Part shown: piece after piece, positions 1 through 14,037 of the stretch
Layout of the letters: the number at the start of each line of letters is the position of its first letter
How positions within the stretch are numbered: position 1 is the stretch's first letter
Source of the DNA: Salipaludibacillus agaradhaerens
GTDB lineage: Bacteria; Bacillota; Bacilli; Bacillales; Salisediminibacteriaceae
Assembly: GCF_002019735.1 (NCBI RefSeq)
Contig: NZ_KV917378.1
Span: 2,816,869 to 2,880,868 of the forward strand
Direction: 5' to 3'
Length of the DNA: 64,000 nt
Program-made: the position numbers and the translations under genes
The notes under the pieces: model-generated
Database searches by the model: none
What the model saw: only the letters and a program-made list of their open reading frames with translations
What the model was told of the DNA's origin: nothing

Positions 1-365
1 ACCAGCCGTCATATCCAAGCTTTTATTTCGCCTCTGATATGGATTGGAAATACGTCCCTATTCCTATAGCTCATTATCCTGGCTTAGAGGACCAACCATC
101 TCGTGATCCTTTTGAGGTGTTAGAAAGCGCAACAAACGATTATATCTCTGATGGCAGTATTAAAGGACCTCTCATTCGACAATTAGAAAACGCTCTTCGG
201 CAAGCCTCCCAGCAAAGGGAACGAGGGAATGAAGGTCAAGCTGTCCACTTTATAAAAAAGTACACTGAGCATTTAAACAAAAAAAAGAATAACCGTTATG
301 TGACGTCTGAGGCTAAGGAGATACTGACTAAGCTAGCTGAAAAAGTGATCGAAGAATGGTCATAA
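1..365 (+). CDS. C-terminal end of a secreted protein with a FIMAH-type domain (partial)
   Basis: The frame is open to the left window edge, so only about the last 120 residues are seen and the ATG at 39 is internal. The last ~65 residues have the pattern of the FIMAH domain (a pair of basic-acidic helices with GPLIRQLENALRQA, then GNEGQAVHFIKKYTEHLN and a final helix ending EEW). FIMAH domains are known at the C-terminus of secreted Bacillaceae enzymes such as proteases and glycoside hydrolases, so an exported hydrolase is likely. The part upstream of the domain (DMDWKYVPIPIAHYPG) was not recognised, so the enzymatic class is unknown. Confidence 0.6.
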   Translation, partial: QPSYPSFYFASDMDWKYVPIPIAHYPGLEDQPSRDPFEVLESATNDYISDGSIKGPLIRQLENALRQASQQRERGNEGQAVHFIKKYTEHLNKKKNNRYVTSEAKEILTKLAEKVIEEWS

Positions 366-470
366 TTCAAAAAAAGATTTACAGCACAGTCTCACCATGT
401 TAGTCTATTAAAAATGTTTAAACATTTATAGGCAATGAAGAGAAGAGTAAATAATACGTTGTTCTATACA

Positions 471-704
471 GAGAGCCCCAGTTGCTGAAAAGGGGAAAGA
501 ACTGCTTTATTGAACCAAGCCTCTGAGCCCCACATTGGAACGATTTTAGGGATAATGTGGCGGGTACTCCCGTTACAGAGTCAAGGTATAAGCAAGTTCA
601 TCTTGCCGTACCTGATAGGCTTATGGAAGTTTATAAGTAAAATCGAGGTGGCACCGCGCGGACGACCCACGCCCTCAAGACATTTGTCTTGAGGGCGTTT
701 TTTT
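471..704 (+). promoter_or_regulatory. T-box leader with intrinsic terminator upstream of the MFS gene
   Basis: The T-box core GAGGTGGCACCGCG lies at 645-658, followed by a strong hairpin (GCCCTCAAGA at 671 with its complement at 688) and a run of T residues ending at 704. Stem I begins near 471 (GAGAGCCCC) with the distal GTTGCTGAAA element, as in the serS leader of this window. The triplet in the position of the serS UCC codon is CCA (515-517), which would read proline. However, the antiterminator bulge UGGC predicts a tRNA with discriminator G, which does not fit the A expected for a Bacillus tRNA-Pro, so the specifier is unresolved. Uncharged tRNA would favour read-through into the transporter gene. 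Confidence 0.85.
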
Positions 705-749
705 ATTGAATAAATAATCACTTAGTGTTGTTGATTGGAGGGTATGTTT

Positions 750-1976
750 ATGATGACTAATAAACACAACAAATGGGTTTATCCCGGTATTTTACTTATG
801 GCTATAGGGGTTTCACATATTGGTGAATGGGTATTCCTTATCGCTATGAACCTTATCATATTCGATATGACAGGGTCCCCTTTTGCTATCACCATTTTAT
901 ATGCTACAAAACCTTTAGCCGCAGTAATGACGATGGTATGGGCTGGTGGTCTCATTGACAGGTTAAATAAACGCCGGCTTATGATTATTTTAGATGCCAG
1001 CCGCGCATTTCTTATTTGCTTACTCCCTTTTACTTCTTCCCTGGCTATCATTTATATGATGATTTTTATAATTAATATGGGCAGTGCTATCTTCCAACCC
1101 GTTTCCCTTACTTATATAACTAAGTTAATTCCTAAAGAAAAAAGGAAACGGTTTAACTCATTATACAGCTTAATGACCTCTGGCGCTTTTCTAATCGGCC
1201 CAGCTTTGGCAGGAGTCATGTTTATCTTAGGAGACCCACACTTCGCTATTTTTATGAATGCTATTGCATTATTACTATCAGCTATTGTGACTTGCTTTCT
1301 CCCTGACCCTGAGAAAGGAACGCTAAACCCCCCAATATCCCCCTTTTCCTTTTATGAATTAAAAAAGGACTGGATATTGGTGATACATTTTAGTTTTTCG
1401 AATCGTTATATAATGAGCATCTATTTTTTATTTAGCTTAACAATGGTCATTATGACGTCGGCTATCGATTCACTTGAAGCAGCTTTTGCTAAAGATGTTC
1501 TCTTGTTAACTGATGAGAGATATGGTTTTCTCGTGAGTATAGCGGGCGGGGGAATCCTTTTAGGTGCCTTCATAACCACATTTGTTGTTTCCTATATTTC
1601 AACTCATTTTTTAATTGGCTTCGCCAGTCTTTTCGTAGCCTTTGGCTACCTTATTTACGCTACATCTTCCTCCCTTCCAATGGCAGGAGTCGGCTTTTTT
1701 ATCATTGGCTTCTTTATCGCATTCGCAAATACTGGTTTTCTAACATTCTTTCAAAATAACATCCCTGTTAAAGCAATGGGACGCATTGGCAGTGCTTATA
1801 GCTTTATTGAAGCTACTCTAACAGTTGCCGCCACACTTATGATTGGTGTCTCAGCTTCTATTTTCTCGTTACAAACGGTTGTTATATACGGGAGTATCAC
1901 AATGTTAACTTTCGCTTTATGTTTATGTGTGATAAACATACTTCCTATTAAACACATAAAAAAGACACTCTCATAA
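750..1976 (+). CDS. MFS-family membrane transporter under T-box control
   Basis: A protein of about 408 aa with roughly 12 hydrophobic segments, typical of the major facilitator superfamily. The loop between helices 2 and 3 carries GGLIDRLNKRR, a form of the MFS signature loop, and QPVSLTYITKLIPKEKRKRFN follows helix 4. The start is placed at the ATG at 750 because GGAGGG at 737-742 gives a spacing of seven bases; the upstream TTG at 735 overlaps that site. The family resembles drug or small-molecule exporters, but the substrate cannot be read from the sequence. The T-box leader implies a link to an amino acid. The stop codon lies inside the converging rRNA terminator. Confidence 0.8.
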   Translation: MMTNKHNKWVYPGILLMAIGVSHIGEWVFLIAMNLIIFDMTGSPFAITILYATKPLAAVMTMVWAGGLIDRLNKRRLMIILDASRAFLICLLPFTSSLAIIYMMIFIINMGSAIFQPVSLTYITKLIPKEKRKRFNSLYSLMTSGAFLIGPALAGVMFILGDPHFAIFMNAIALLLSAIVTCFLPDPEKGTLNPPISPFSFYELKKDWILVIHFSFSNRYIMSIYFLFSLTMVIMTSAIDSLEAAFAKDVLLLTDERYGFLVSIAGGGILLGAFITTFVVSYISTHFLIGFASLFVAFGYLIYATSSSLPMAGVGFFIIGFFIAFANTGFLTFFQNNIPVKAMGRIGSAYSFIEATLTVAATLMIGVSASIFSLQTVVIYGSITMLTFALCLCVINILPIKHIKKTLS

Positions 1977-1986
1977 GAGAATGTCT
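1964..1986 (-). terminator. Terminator of rRNA operon 1
   Basis: A hairpin GACACTCTC-ATAA-GAGAATGTC, followed on the minus strand by a T run, directly after the 5S gene. It overlaps the last codons of the converging MFS gene and matches the terminator of the second operon at 39364. Confidence 0.85.
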
Positions 1987-1992
1987 TTAGTC

Positions 1993-2108
1993 GCTCAGCG
2001 ACGTCCTACTTTCACAGGGGGAGAGCCCCCAACTATCATCGGCGCTGGAGAGCTTAACTACCGTGTTCGGCATGGGAACGGGTGTGACCTCTCCGCGATT
2101 GTCACTGA
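1993..2108 (-). rRNA. rrf: 5S ribosomal RNA, operon 1
   Basis: The reverse complement has the conserved 5S core (CACACCCGTTCCCATGCCGA, AACACGG, GTTAAGCTCTCCAGCGCCGA, AGTTGGGGG). Ends were set from helix I, where CAGTGAC pairs with GTCGCTG. It is the last gene of a 16S-23S-5S operon and about 85 bases from the 23S 3' end. Confidence 0.95.
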
Positions 2109-2191
2109 ACATATCAAGGTCTTATCGACCTTTCAAAACTGGATAACGGGACTGATAGGACATCATGTCTTAGAGAAAAGACGACTTGCTT

Positions 2192-5129
<2,938 letters not shown>

Positions 5130-5538
5130 TCTTAAACCGCAGATCATCGACAGAGCGCGTCGTCAGCTGCGTTCGCTCACCATCCTCACGTACCTCAGTA
5201 CGTTCCGGTGTTGCGCTCACTTGCTTCCTCGATCTCTTTGATGCTCTTTGTTTAAGCACACTTCTGGCTTATCACCAGGTGGCTTAAACCCTTTCCTTTA
5301 TTAAAAAGGCGGTTTTAGGCGTCTTAATGGCCTTTTTCTAAGACACTCGGTTCTCTCATCGTTTGATTAAATCAAGCGATTGTGAACCGGTGATGTCATT
5401 TATCAGTCTTTCGTTATCCAGTTTTCAAAGGTCGATTCTTACCCAACGGGTAAGTTTTTCTATCTGAGAGTTTAACCTCTCAAAACTAAACAAAATAGCC
5501 AAAGCAAAGTTTTAATAAGCTGAGCTTAATAGCTCCTT
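5130..5538 (-). other. 16S-23S internal transcribed spacer, no tRNA genes
   Basis: This 409-base spacer has no tRNA-Ile or tRNA-Ala gene. It holds the 23S processing arm (about 5320-5435), the 16S 3' processing arm (about 5485-5515, complementary to 7200-7230) and an imperfect palindromic block at about 5150-5260 containing ACGTAC-CTCA-GTACGT. The second operon has the same spacer with only a few base changes near its 23S end. Confidence 0.8.
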
Positions 5539-7108
<1,570 letters not shown>

Positions 7109-7298
7109 GTTCGATGTCTCTGACATCATGTCCAAACTTTCGTCTGGCGTTGTTGAATGTTTCCACTCAACGCTTTGTTTCTTTGACGGGATATTTTCAT
7201 ATCCCACTTTGCTTGGCTTTTTGTTTAGTTTTCAAAGGTCAACTACAAGTAAGATATTATTTGAAAAGAACATCTTATTGTTTTAAAGCGACTAGATC

Positions 7299-7328
7299 AT
7301 CATATCATTTATCACCATATGATGTCAA
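7299..7328 (-). promoter_or_regulatory. rRNA operon 1 promoter P2
   Basis: On the minus strand TTGACA (7323-7328), an 18-base spacer and TATGAT (7299-7304) lie about 190 bases upstream of the 16S gene. The same pair with a 17-base spacer is found before operon 2. Confidence 0.8.
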
Positions 7329-7382
7329 CACTTTTTTTCGTTAGCCGCTTATTCGTTAAGTCTTTTTATAGCGACAAGAAAT

Positions 7383-7411
7383 AATATACCATGAACACAA
7401 ATAAACGTCAA
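7383..7411 (-). promoter_or_regulatory. rRNA operon 1 promoter P1
   Basis: On the minus strand TTGACG (7406-7411), a 17-base spacer and TATATT (7383-7388) lie about 80 bases upstream of P2. Tandem promoters are the normal arrangement for Bacillus rRNA operons. Confidence 0.75.
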
Positions 7412-7436
7412 TGTTTTTCTAAAAAAACTTTTTTAG

Positions 7437-7703
7437 CTATTGAATAATTAATATATCCGTAAAAATTAAAGCAATGATTCCTGGCACACCAAGGAAACCA
7501 GAAACTGACGCTGTAAATAAGTTAATAGGTAAATGATAGTCGAATAGGCCTCCAAACGTATTTAAAAAGAATAATAATAAAGCCCCGACTAAAAGGCGAA
7601 TCGCCCCCGTTCCAATCATTTTAAGAGATTTTACTGGCGCACCTATGAGAAGTAAAAGCAATATTAGACCAGATAACAAAGATAAAACAACAATCGGTTC
7701 CAT
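7437..7703 (-). CDS. bofA: BofA, inhibitor of pro-sigma-K processing
   Basis: An 88-aa membrane protein with two or three hydrophobic segments and the BofA pattern (LLIGAPVKSLKMIGTGAIRL; GLPINL-like LPINLFTASVSGFLGVPGI). BofA is known to sit in the outer forespore membrane with SpoIVFA and hold the protease SpoIVFB inactive until sigma-K is needed, so this organism very likely sporulates. The start at 7703 is chosen because AAAGGAG lies seven bases upstream; an ATG 18 bases further up overlaps that site. It follows yaaL and precedes the rRNA operon, as in B. subtilis. Confidence 0.92.
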   Translation of the reverse strand: MEPIVVLSLLSGLILLLLLIGAPVKSLKMIGTGAIRLLVGALLLFFLNTFGGLFDYHLPINLFTASVSGFLGVPGIIALIFTDILIIQ

Positions 7704-8115
7704 GACAAAACTCCTTTTCATATCAAGATTTATACTTCCATAAGTTAAGAGAAGCTAATATGCTTACGCTCGTCCAATCTGAAAGGAAGCTAAAACTAAT
7801 ATATGCAAGGAAATCATATTTAGAATACTTTATTTATCTAGCTCTTTAATTGAATCAACCAATACACTTACACTTTTTATAAAAACAAATACGTTCAATT
7901 TAAATAGTGTCATTTTAAGACAAGAGTTGTTAATGCCACTGAAAGAGTCTCACGCCTTTCGTTAGCACTAACAATGCTCTGTACAAAACCAGTAATTAAA
8001 CTATTACGGATTTGCCAGTTCATATAAGATTATTTTTGAGCAAATTTCATCTAGCTAACCTCAAGCCTTTATCTATATGAGCTCAAATTGATGTCATAAA
8101 ACCAGAACCTTTAAT
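7704..8115. other. Intergenic stretch between yaaL and bofA
   Basis: About 410 AT-rich bases. No open frame, RNA gene, repeat copy or convincing terminator was found; it probably holds the bofA promoter, but no clear -35/-10 pair was identified. Confidence 0.4.
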
Positions 8116-8334
8116 TTAGTAAAAAGATGTCTTTCTTACCCTAGCTTCTTTTAATAAAAATAAATATTTCGCACGTTCCAATCGCGCTTTGCTGTCGATA
8201 TGGCCATCTATATCTACCGAGCTTCTGACATATGATTCATACTCATCAGCTTTTATTTTAATACTGTCTAATAGCTGAATAAGTTCTGTATCTTTTTGTC
8301 GCCGAAGTTTTCGTTTCTTTTTTTTACCGAACAT
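8116..8334 (-). CDS. yaaL: YaaL, DUF2508 family protein
   Basis: A 72-aa soluble protein with a very basic start (FGKKKKRKLRRQ) followed by helical sequence ending KARLERAKYLFLLKEARVRK. This matches the small YaaL/DUF2508 family found between recR and bofA in Bacillaceae. Its function is unknown. It lies about 60 bases after recR and was probably transcribed with it. Confidence 0.88.
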   Translation of the reverse strand: MFGKKKKRKLRRQKDTELIQLLDSIKIKADEYESYVRSSVDIDGHIDSKARLERAKYLFLLKEARVRKTSFY

Positions 8335-8395
8335 TATCCATCACTACTTTCAAGTTTTTGTTAGCTTTTCCTCTTCAAAAATTTAACACCATCGC

Positions 8396-8992
8396 TTAAA
8401 GCTCACGTCTTCCTTCAATAGCTTTAGACAATGTGACTTCATCTGCATATTCAAGGTCACCACCAACGGGAAGTCCGTGGGCGATCCTGGTAACTTTAAT
8501 GCCTGTTGGTTTAACAAGGCGGGAGATATACATAGCTGTGGCTTCTCCCTCAATATTTGGGTTAGTCGCTATAATAAGTTCCTGTACCGTTTCGTCATGT
8601 AATCTTTTAAGCAGATCTGGGATATAAATATCTTCCGGACCAATGCCATCCACTGGAGATATGGCGCCGTGTAACACGTGATACAAACCACTGTATTCTT
8701 TCATTTTCTCCATAGCTATGACATCTTTTGATTCCTGAACAATACATATTATAGAACGATCCCTAGCTTGGTCTTCACAAATTCTACACGGATCCGTATC
8801 CGTAATATGATGGCAGATAGAGCAATATGTCAATTCACGTTTAGCATTTACTAATGCTTTTGCAAAATCAAGTACGTCATCCTCTTTCATATCTAACACA
8901 TAAAAGGCTAATCGTGCTGCTGTTTTTGGCCCAATGCCCGGCAATCTCATAAATCCTTCAATTAGTTTTGAAATAGGTTGTGGGTATTGCAT
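8396..8992 (-). CDS. recR: Recombination mediator RecR
   Basis: A 198-aa protein acting with RecF and RecO to load RecA on gapped DNA. It has an N-terminal helix-hairpin-helix ([15 protein letters not shown]), a C4 zinc finger ([16 protein letters not shown]) and a Toprim domain with the [11 protein letters not shown] region. The start is the ATG at 8992, with AAAGGAGGT upstream; the longer TTG frame runs through this ribosome binding site. It follows yaaK by about 290 bases, with a hairpin between, so it may also have its own promoter. Confidence 0.96.
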   Translation of the reverse strand: MQYPQPISKLIEGFMRLPGIGPKTAARLAFYVLDMKEDDVLDFAKALVNAKRELTYCSICHHITDTDPCRICEDQARDRSIICIVQESKDVIAMEKMKEYSGLYHVLHGAISPVDGIGPEDIYIPDLLKRLHDETVQELIIATNPNIEGEATAMYISRLVKPTGIKVTRIAHGLPVGGDLEYADEVTLSKAIEGRREL

Positions 8993-9227
8993 TTTGGGAT
9001 GACCTCCTTTCAAGTTTAAAGCCTAATTGTCCCTTTTAGCTGCAAGCTCTCTTACATTAAACAGGGTGTAGGCCAATGTCGTTGTTGATCTGTCTTCTTT
9101 ATTTTACTGCATAACAGGGTGTCTAACAGTGTCATTGTTATTTACACACGCCTCTTAATTTAACGGATTAAACCATTAATATCTGCTTAGGTAGCGTCCC
9201 GTGATGTTCGCGTATTTATTTTTCGTT

Positions 9228-9260
9228 AGAAAAGACTTGGTTTTTCACCAAGTCTTTTCT
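9228..9260 (-). terminator. Hairpin between yaaK and recR
   Basis: A perfect 13-base stem AGAAAAGACTTGG with its complement and a seven-base loop. U-rich sequence on the minus strand is weak, so it may be a partial terminator after dnaX-yaaK or a processing site. Confidence 0.6.
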
Positions 9261-9285
9261 CTTTATTTATATAAGTATTGCAATA

Positions 9286-9597
9286 CTACATGAGTCCTGG
9301 AATGTTCATACCTTTTGTGAATTTACCCATCTTTTCATTCACGAGGTCATCCACTTTAGTTAGGGCTTCGTTTGTAGCTGCTAAAACTAAATCTTCAAGC
9401 ATTTCCACATCATCTGGATCTACCGCTTCTTCATTAATTTGGATATCTAAAATTCTTTTTTCACCACTTGCGATTACTTTTACCATGCCACCGCCTGCTG
9501 TTGCTTCCACTGTTTCTTCTTTTAATTGTTCCTGTGCTTTCGCCATATCTTTTTGCATTTTTTGCATTTGCTTCATCATGTTACCCATATTTTTCAT
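9286..9597 (-). CDS. yaaK: YbaB/EbfC family nucleoid-associated protein
   Basis: A 103-aa protein starting with a methionine-rich helix ([18 protein letters not shown]), then [12 protein letters not shown] and [11 protein letters not shown], the signature of the YbaB/EbfC family. These small dimers are known to bind DNA; their exact role in Bacillus is not settled. The gene sits 30 bases after dnaX, the conserved dnaX-yaaK-recR arrangement. Confidence 0.94.
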   Translation of the reverse strand: MKNMGNMMKQMQKMQKDMAKAQEQLKEETVEATAGGGMVKVIASGEKRILDIQINEEAVDPDDVEMLEDLVLAATNEALTKVDDLVNEKMGKFTKGMNIPGLM

Positions 9598-9626
9598 GTT
9601 AACATCTCCCTTTTTAATGTGTTTTA

Positions 9627-11363
9627 CTAATCCTTTATCTCCAGTAAATCTCGGCCGACTAATTTAACAGCTTCATCGATAACAGGGTTTGCTTCTTCCT
9701 TACTATTTTCAGATGACGAAGACGCCCCCTCCGTGGTGCCATCCACTTTCTGTTCTCTGACATAAGCAGCCTTCACTTCCTCCCAGTGAGGTTCAAGAAT
9801 TGTAAGCATCGTCATATCGTGTTGTGTCACCACAGTCGCCGCTTCCTCAACTAGTTCACGAAATTTTTCATCCACCATATCACGGTGCATCTCATTTCGG
9901 AAAGCAAGCACAAATTGATTGTCAGAGCAAGCTACTGGTTTACAGTCGTTCAACCAAGCTGAAGCTGGAACACTTTTTTGTTTTACTTGTTCTATAACCT
10001 GCCCCCAGCTACTATGAATCGTCTGTAAGTGTTGTTTAGTGGCCTTATGTAGCATTCCTTTTACTTTTTTAGCATGCTCCCTACTTTTCGTACTGTTAGG
10101 CACAGATTTTGGTTTTGGCTTCGGCTTTGATTCTCCAGAAGTGCTTCCATTAGCAGAAATGGTAACACCACTCTTTTGAAGGTGTTTAATGCTAGCTTCC
10201 AGTTCGTCAATTTTAGACTGTAAAGTTTTAATCGCCTCGTTCTCATCGTTAGCATTGGCGCCAGTTGTTAATGTTCCTTTGTTTTTTTGAGCTGATTGGA
10301 CGATAAGAATTTCTAAAAATACTTGAGGATGACTAGCCCATTTCATTTGCTGTTGGAAATGGTTAAGACTTTCGATCATCTGATAAATCCACTGTATATC
10401 AAGACTCTCAACCACTTGTTTAAACGCATCGTCCCCAGTAAGCCTATCCTTAGATTCATCCAAGTCCGGTGCAGCTTTGACCATTAAAACATCTCGCAAA
10501 AAGAAAATAAGGTCTTCAACAAAACGGTTAGGGTCTTTTCCTTCTTTCATTAACTCATCAACTGCTTGGAGACCATCTGCAACGTCACCACTGTAAATAG
10601 CTTCTATAACACGATATAGCAACTGCTGGGATACAGCACCGATAATTGATAAAACGTCTTCTTGTGTCACAGTCTCATCAGCATAGGAAATTGCCTGATC
10701 TAACAAACTCAAAGCATCCCTCATGCCTCCTTCAGATGCCCTAGCTATTAGAGCTAGTGCACCCTCATCAACCTGAACGTCAGAACTTTCTAGAATTTCT
10801 TCCATCCTCTTTAACATGGCATGGGCTGATATTCGCTTAAAATCAAAACGCTGGCACCTAGAGATAATCGTAAGCGGAATTTTATGCGGTTCTGTTGTAG
10901 CAAGAATAAAGATGACATGTGGTGGTGGCTCTTCTAACGTTTTCAATAATGCGTTAAAGGCACCTGTAGACAGCATATGCACTTCATCAATAATATAAAC
11001 TTTGTAACGTGCCGCACTAGGGGCAAATTTCACTTTATCCCTAATATCTCGAATTTCATCGACGCCATTGTTACTTGCAGCGTCAATTTCCATGACGTCT
11101 ACAATACTGCCGTCTTGGATACCTTTGCAAGTAGCACATTCATTACAAGGTTCATCAACAGGCGCTTTTTCACAATTGATTGATTTAGAAATTATTTTAG
11201 CTGCGCTTGTTTTCCCCGTTCCACGCGGCCCCGTAAACAGATAGGCGTGTGAGAGCTTTTCCTGAAGTAATGCATTTTTCAACGTTTTCGTGATATGTTC
11301 CTGACCAACGACATCTGTCAATTGTGTAGGGCGCCACACACGATATAATGCTTGATAGCTCAT
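9627..11363 (-). CDS. dnaX: DNA polymerase III subunit gamma/tau
   Basis: A 578-aa clamp-loader ATPase. Visible are the Walker [10 protein letters not shown], the four-cysteine zinc module ([16 protein letters not shown]), Walker B with [10 protein letters not shown], and the sensor [18 protein letters not shown], followed by a variable, charged tau-like C-terminal region with a lysine/proline linker ([12 protein letters not shown]). The start is the ATG at 11363, preceded directly by a possible GTG; AGGAAAGG is upstream. A promoter was found about 190 bases upstream. The protein loads the DnaN clamp, encoded at 56890, onto DNA. Confidence 0.97.
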   Translation of the reverse strand: MSYQALYRVWRPTQLTDVVGQEHITKTLKNALLQEKLSHAYLFTGPRGTGKTSAAKIISKSINCEKAPVDEPCNECATCKGIQDGSIVDVMEIDAASNNGVDEIRDIRDKVKFAPSAARYKVYIIDEVHMLSTGAFNALLKTLEEPPPHVIFILATTEPHKIPLTIISRCQRFDFKRISAHAMLKRMEEILESSDVQVDEGALALIARASEGGMRDALSLLDQAISYADETVTQEDVLSIIGAVSQQLLYRVIEAIYSGDVADGLQAVDELMKEGKDPNRFVEDLIFFLRDVLMVKAAPDLDESKDRLTGDDAFKQVVESLDIQWIYQMIESLNHFQQQMKWASHPQVFLEILIVQSAQKNKGTLTTGANANDENEAIKTLQSKIDELEASIKHLQKSGVTISANGSTSGESKPKPKPKSVPNSTKSREHAKKVKGMLHKATKQHLQTIHSSWGQVIEQVKQKSVPASAWLNDCKPVACSDNQFVLAFRNEMHRDMVDEKFRELVEEAATVVTQHDMTMLTILEPHWEEVKAAYVREQKVDGTTEGASSSSENSKEEANPVIDEAVKLVGRDLLEIKD

Positions 11364-11544
11364 CACTCTTCAACCTTTCCTCTATTACCAGTGTTGTCAA
11401 AATTAACTCTCTAGAACTTCGTAGATATTTTTTCTTCTCTTTGAATGTTACATTATATCAGGAAGACAAAAAGACATACGATGGCAGTTAGCTTACTATA
11501 TGAAATAACTATTTGACTTTCTCGTTCGTTTACAGCTCATTCCT

Positions 11545-11573
11545 ATTATACCGATTCAAGCAGTTCATTTCAA
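11545..11573 (-). promoter_or_regulatory. Probable dnaX-yaaK promoter
   Basis: On the minus strand TTGAAA (11568-11573), a 17-base spacer and TATAAT (11545-11550). It lies between the SRP RNA terminator and dnaX, the only strong sigma-A-type pair in the interval. Confidence 0.65.
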
Positions 11574-11732
11574 AATGAATCTCTTTTATATTGAGTAATT
11601 TTATCTTGTTTTTTATGGAGAGGTCTTTGTCAATTATTTATTGAACCTCATGAACATTATCCTCTAACTATTTAGAGATTAACGTGAATTGAGTTACCAC
11701 AAAGCCGCCTCCCCATTAATCGAAAGCAAAAA

Positions 11733-11751
11733 AGCCATCCGATCAGGATAG
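11733..11751 (-). terminator. Terminator of the SRP RNA gene
   Basis: On the minus strand GCTATCC-TGATC-GGATGGC is followed directly by TTTTTT, about 20 bases after the SRP RNA 3' end. Confidence 0.85.
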
Positions 11752-11773
11752 CTTTCTAATTATAATAATTTAA

Positions 11774-12046
11774 ATGCCGTGCACCTTTCGTCGATCACAG
11801 CTTCTCAAGCGTTACCTGAGCAGTTTGCTCGATCCAGGCAACTCCGCGGCACACGGAACGACCCGCTTACTGCTGCTTCCTTCCGGACCTGACAGGGTTC
11901 ACGGGATTCCGTTGCGCAGAACCCGGATGTCAACACCACTTACTCAGGGCAGACCATGAGAAACTGCAACCTCGGAAAGGGATTCAGCCTCGCTATAGCG
12001 GATTGCGAGTACAGGGCACCGCTACCTCCCCGCTTAGCACGACAAA
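11774..12046 (-). ncRNA. ffs: Signal recognition particle RNA (scRNA, Bacillus long type)
   Basis: The minus strand has the SRP core CAGGTCCGGAAGGAAGCAGC with its opposite arm, and the Alu-domain motifs of the long Bacillus form (GGGGAGGTAGCGGTGCCCTG at the 5' end, AAGGTGCACGG at the 3' end). The size of ~270 nt equals the mature B. subtilis RNA. It acts with Ffh and HBsu in targeting proteins to the membrane. Its position between tadA and dnaX is conserved. Confidence 0.96.
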
Positions 12047-12089
12047 ATTGATAATGTTTTTAGGCATCACTATGAGCGACGCAAATATT

Positions 12090-12118
12090 AGTATAAAGGT
12101 TTTTTAATATAATTGCAA
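12090..12118 (-). promoter_or_regulatory. SRP RNA promoter
   Basis: On the minus strand TTGCAA (12113-12118), a 17-base spacer and TATACT (12090-12095) lie about 45 bases upstream of the mature RNA, giving a short 5' extension that must be processed as in B. subtilis. Confidence 0.7.
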
Positions 12119-12188
12119 TAGAGAAGCTACTCCCAACAACAGATAATGTCACCCATATAAGGTAAACAATAACACTATATCTATCGAA

Positions 12189-12356
12189 CTACTCCTCCGG
12201 ATCAGTTGACTCCTGTTGTTCCGTCTCGCTTAATTCCGCTCGCTTTAACTTTTCCATTAGAATATGGGGAGGCGTATGCATTACGTGTTCTAAAGGCATG
12301 TTTAACTTTTTGGAAATCATTTGAGCTGTTTCTAATGATATTTGGTTTGGTCTCAC
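12189..12356 (-). CDS. YycC-like small protein
   Basis: A 55-aa protein with the YycC pattern (ISLETAQMISKKLNMPLEHV, then PPHILMEKL). The start is a GTG at 12356 with AAGGAGG eight bases upstream; a longer frame beginning with ATG at 12404 has no ribosome binding site and would add 16 residues not seen in the ~50-aa family. It follows tadA by about 50 bases. Function is unknown. The family matched here is remembered from B. subtilis YycC, which lies elsewhere in that genome. Confidence 0.7.
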   Translation of the reverse strand: MRPNQISLETAQMISKKLNMPLEHVMHTPPHILMEKLKRAELSETEQQESTDPEE

Positions 12357-12405
12357 TTCCAATTCCTCCTTCTTTAAAGTATTTAATATCTGGCTAGCCA
12401 TCACT

Positions 12406-12969
<564 letters not shown>

Positions 12970-13121
12970 TTAATTTTGAAAACTGGATGGAACAAATATC
13001 ACAATGAATTCTCAAAACGAACAAACGAATAATGACACTTTCATGTTTTTAAAATCGGGCTCAGTGAAAGGGAGTGAGCCGGAAGAGCAACGTCGTCTGA
13101 AAAGCCCTTCGTCCGAAAGAG

Positions 13122-13283
13122 TTTATCACAGTAAACGGATCGTACGTAAAACGCCCGCTCAAAATAGTTTAGAGCTAATCGATATAGGCGAGAGATAACG
13201 GACGCTCATGTCCTGATCGACACAACTACTAATCAGTGGAAGATAAACGAAATCACCCACTAATTGTAAGTTCGTTTTATCAC
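13122..13283 (-). repeat. Interspersed repeat family 1, copy A
   Basis: On the minus strand it reads GTGATAAAACGAAC at the start, an imperfect hairpin around TTAGTGGG / CCACTGATTAG, then ATCAGGACATGAGCG, CCGTTATCTCTCGCCTA and CTATTTTGAGCGGGCG, ending near CTGTGATAAAC. The same blocks in the same order occur in six other intergenic places of the window. No protein is encoded. Confidence 0.8.
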
Positions 13284-13393
13284 ATCATTTAGCAGAATTC
13301 GAGCCCTCGAGAAAGTGTCCGTCTGTAACGGTAGGTCTATGTAGAATCTTTTTTACTAGTTTTTTTGTATGAGAAAAGTGCTTCAATCTCAAA

Positions 13394-13420
13394 ATAAAAC
13401 TCGCTTTCAGCGAGTTTTAT
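13394..13420 (-). terminator. Terminator downstream of the Ccm operon
   Basis: A perfect palindrome with AAAACTCGCT and its complement around TTTC, flanked by AT on both sides, 80 bases after ccmG. It could work in both directions. Confidence 0.7.
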
Positions 13421-13498
13421 ACCGTATCTTTTATCTACTTATTAAATGGGCTTGGCCCCTTATTTGAATACTAGCATTACGAAGGTTTATTCTATCTC

Positions 13499-14011
13499 TT
13501 ATTGCAAAGCGGTGATGTGTTCCACGATGTAGTCTTTTGTCACTGATCCGATTATATGGTCAGCTATAACGCCCTCTTTATCGATAATTATAGTTTCAGG
13601 CTGACCGGTTATTCCATAGTGTTCGGAGACACTTAAGTCAAAATCAAATAAATACAGTTTGTCCTCATAACCAGTACGATCGATAAATCTTTCCACAGCT
13701 CTTTTGGATTCCGTCTTGACGATAGTAAATACAAGTACGTCATCTGCATATTCCTTGCTAAGGGCAAGCATGTCAGGTGCTTGTGACTCACATGGTTGAC
13801 ACCATGTAGAGAAGAAATTTAATATGACAGTTTGTCCTTGAAAGTCAGACAGCTGATAAGATGTATTGTCATACCCTTCGAGAACAAAGTCATAAGCTTT
13901 ATCACCAACTCCTACCGTCTCACCTTGAACTTTCAATCCGACAACAAATACAATAAGAATACCGATGACAAATAGACCAGCGATCCCCTGCCCCAACTTT
14001 ACTTTTGCCAT
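13499..14011 (-). CDS. ccmG: Thiol-disulfide oxidoreductase, CcmG/ResA type
   Basis: A 170-aa membrane-anchored thioredoxin-like protein: one N-terminal transmembrane segment (residues ~10-27), then a redoxin domain with Trp70-Cys71-x-x-Cys74 in STWCQPC, and a cis-Pro at GQPETIIID. CcmG/ResA proteins keep the cysteines of apocytochrome c reduced outside the membrane before haem attachment. It is the last gene of the Ccm operon, 26 bases after ccmD. By sequence alone it cannot be told apart from ResA; the operon supports the CcmG role. Confidence 0.85.
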   Translation of the reverse strand: MAKVKLGQGIAGLFVIGILIVFVVGLKVQGETVGVGDKAYDFVLEGYDNTSYQLSDFQGQTVILNFFSTWCQPCESQAPDMLALSKEYADDVLVFTIVKTESKRAVERFIDRTGYEDKLYLFDFDLSVSEHYGITGQPETIIIDKEGVIADHIIGSVTKDYIVEHITALQ

Positions 14012-14037
14012 ATGTCACCCCCCCTTAAACAGACTCC

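Noticed and set aside
510-692. A 60-codon frame before the MFS gene
   Set aside because: It runs through the T-box leader and its terminator arms; no separate ribosome binding site.
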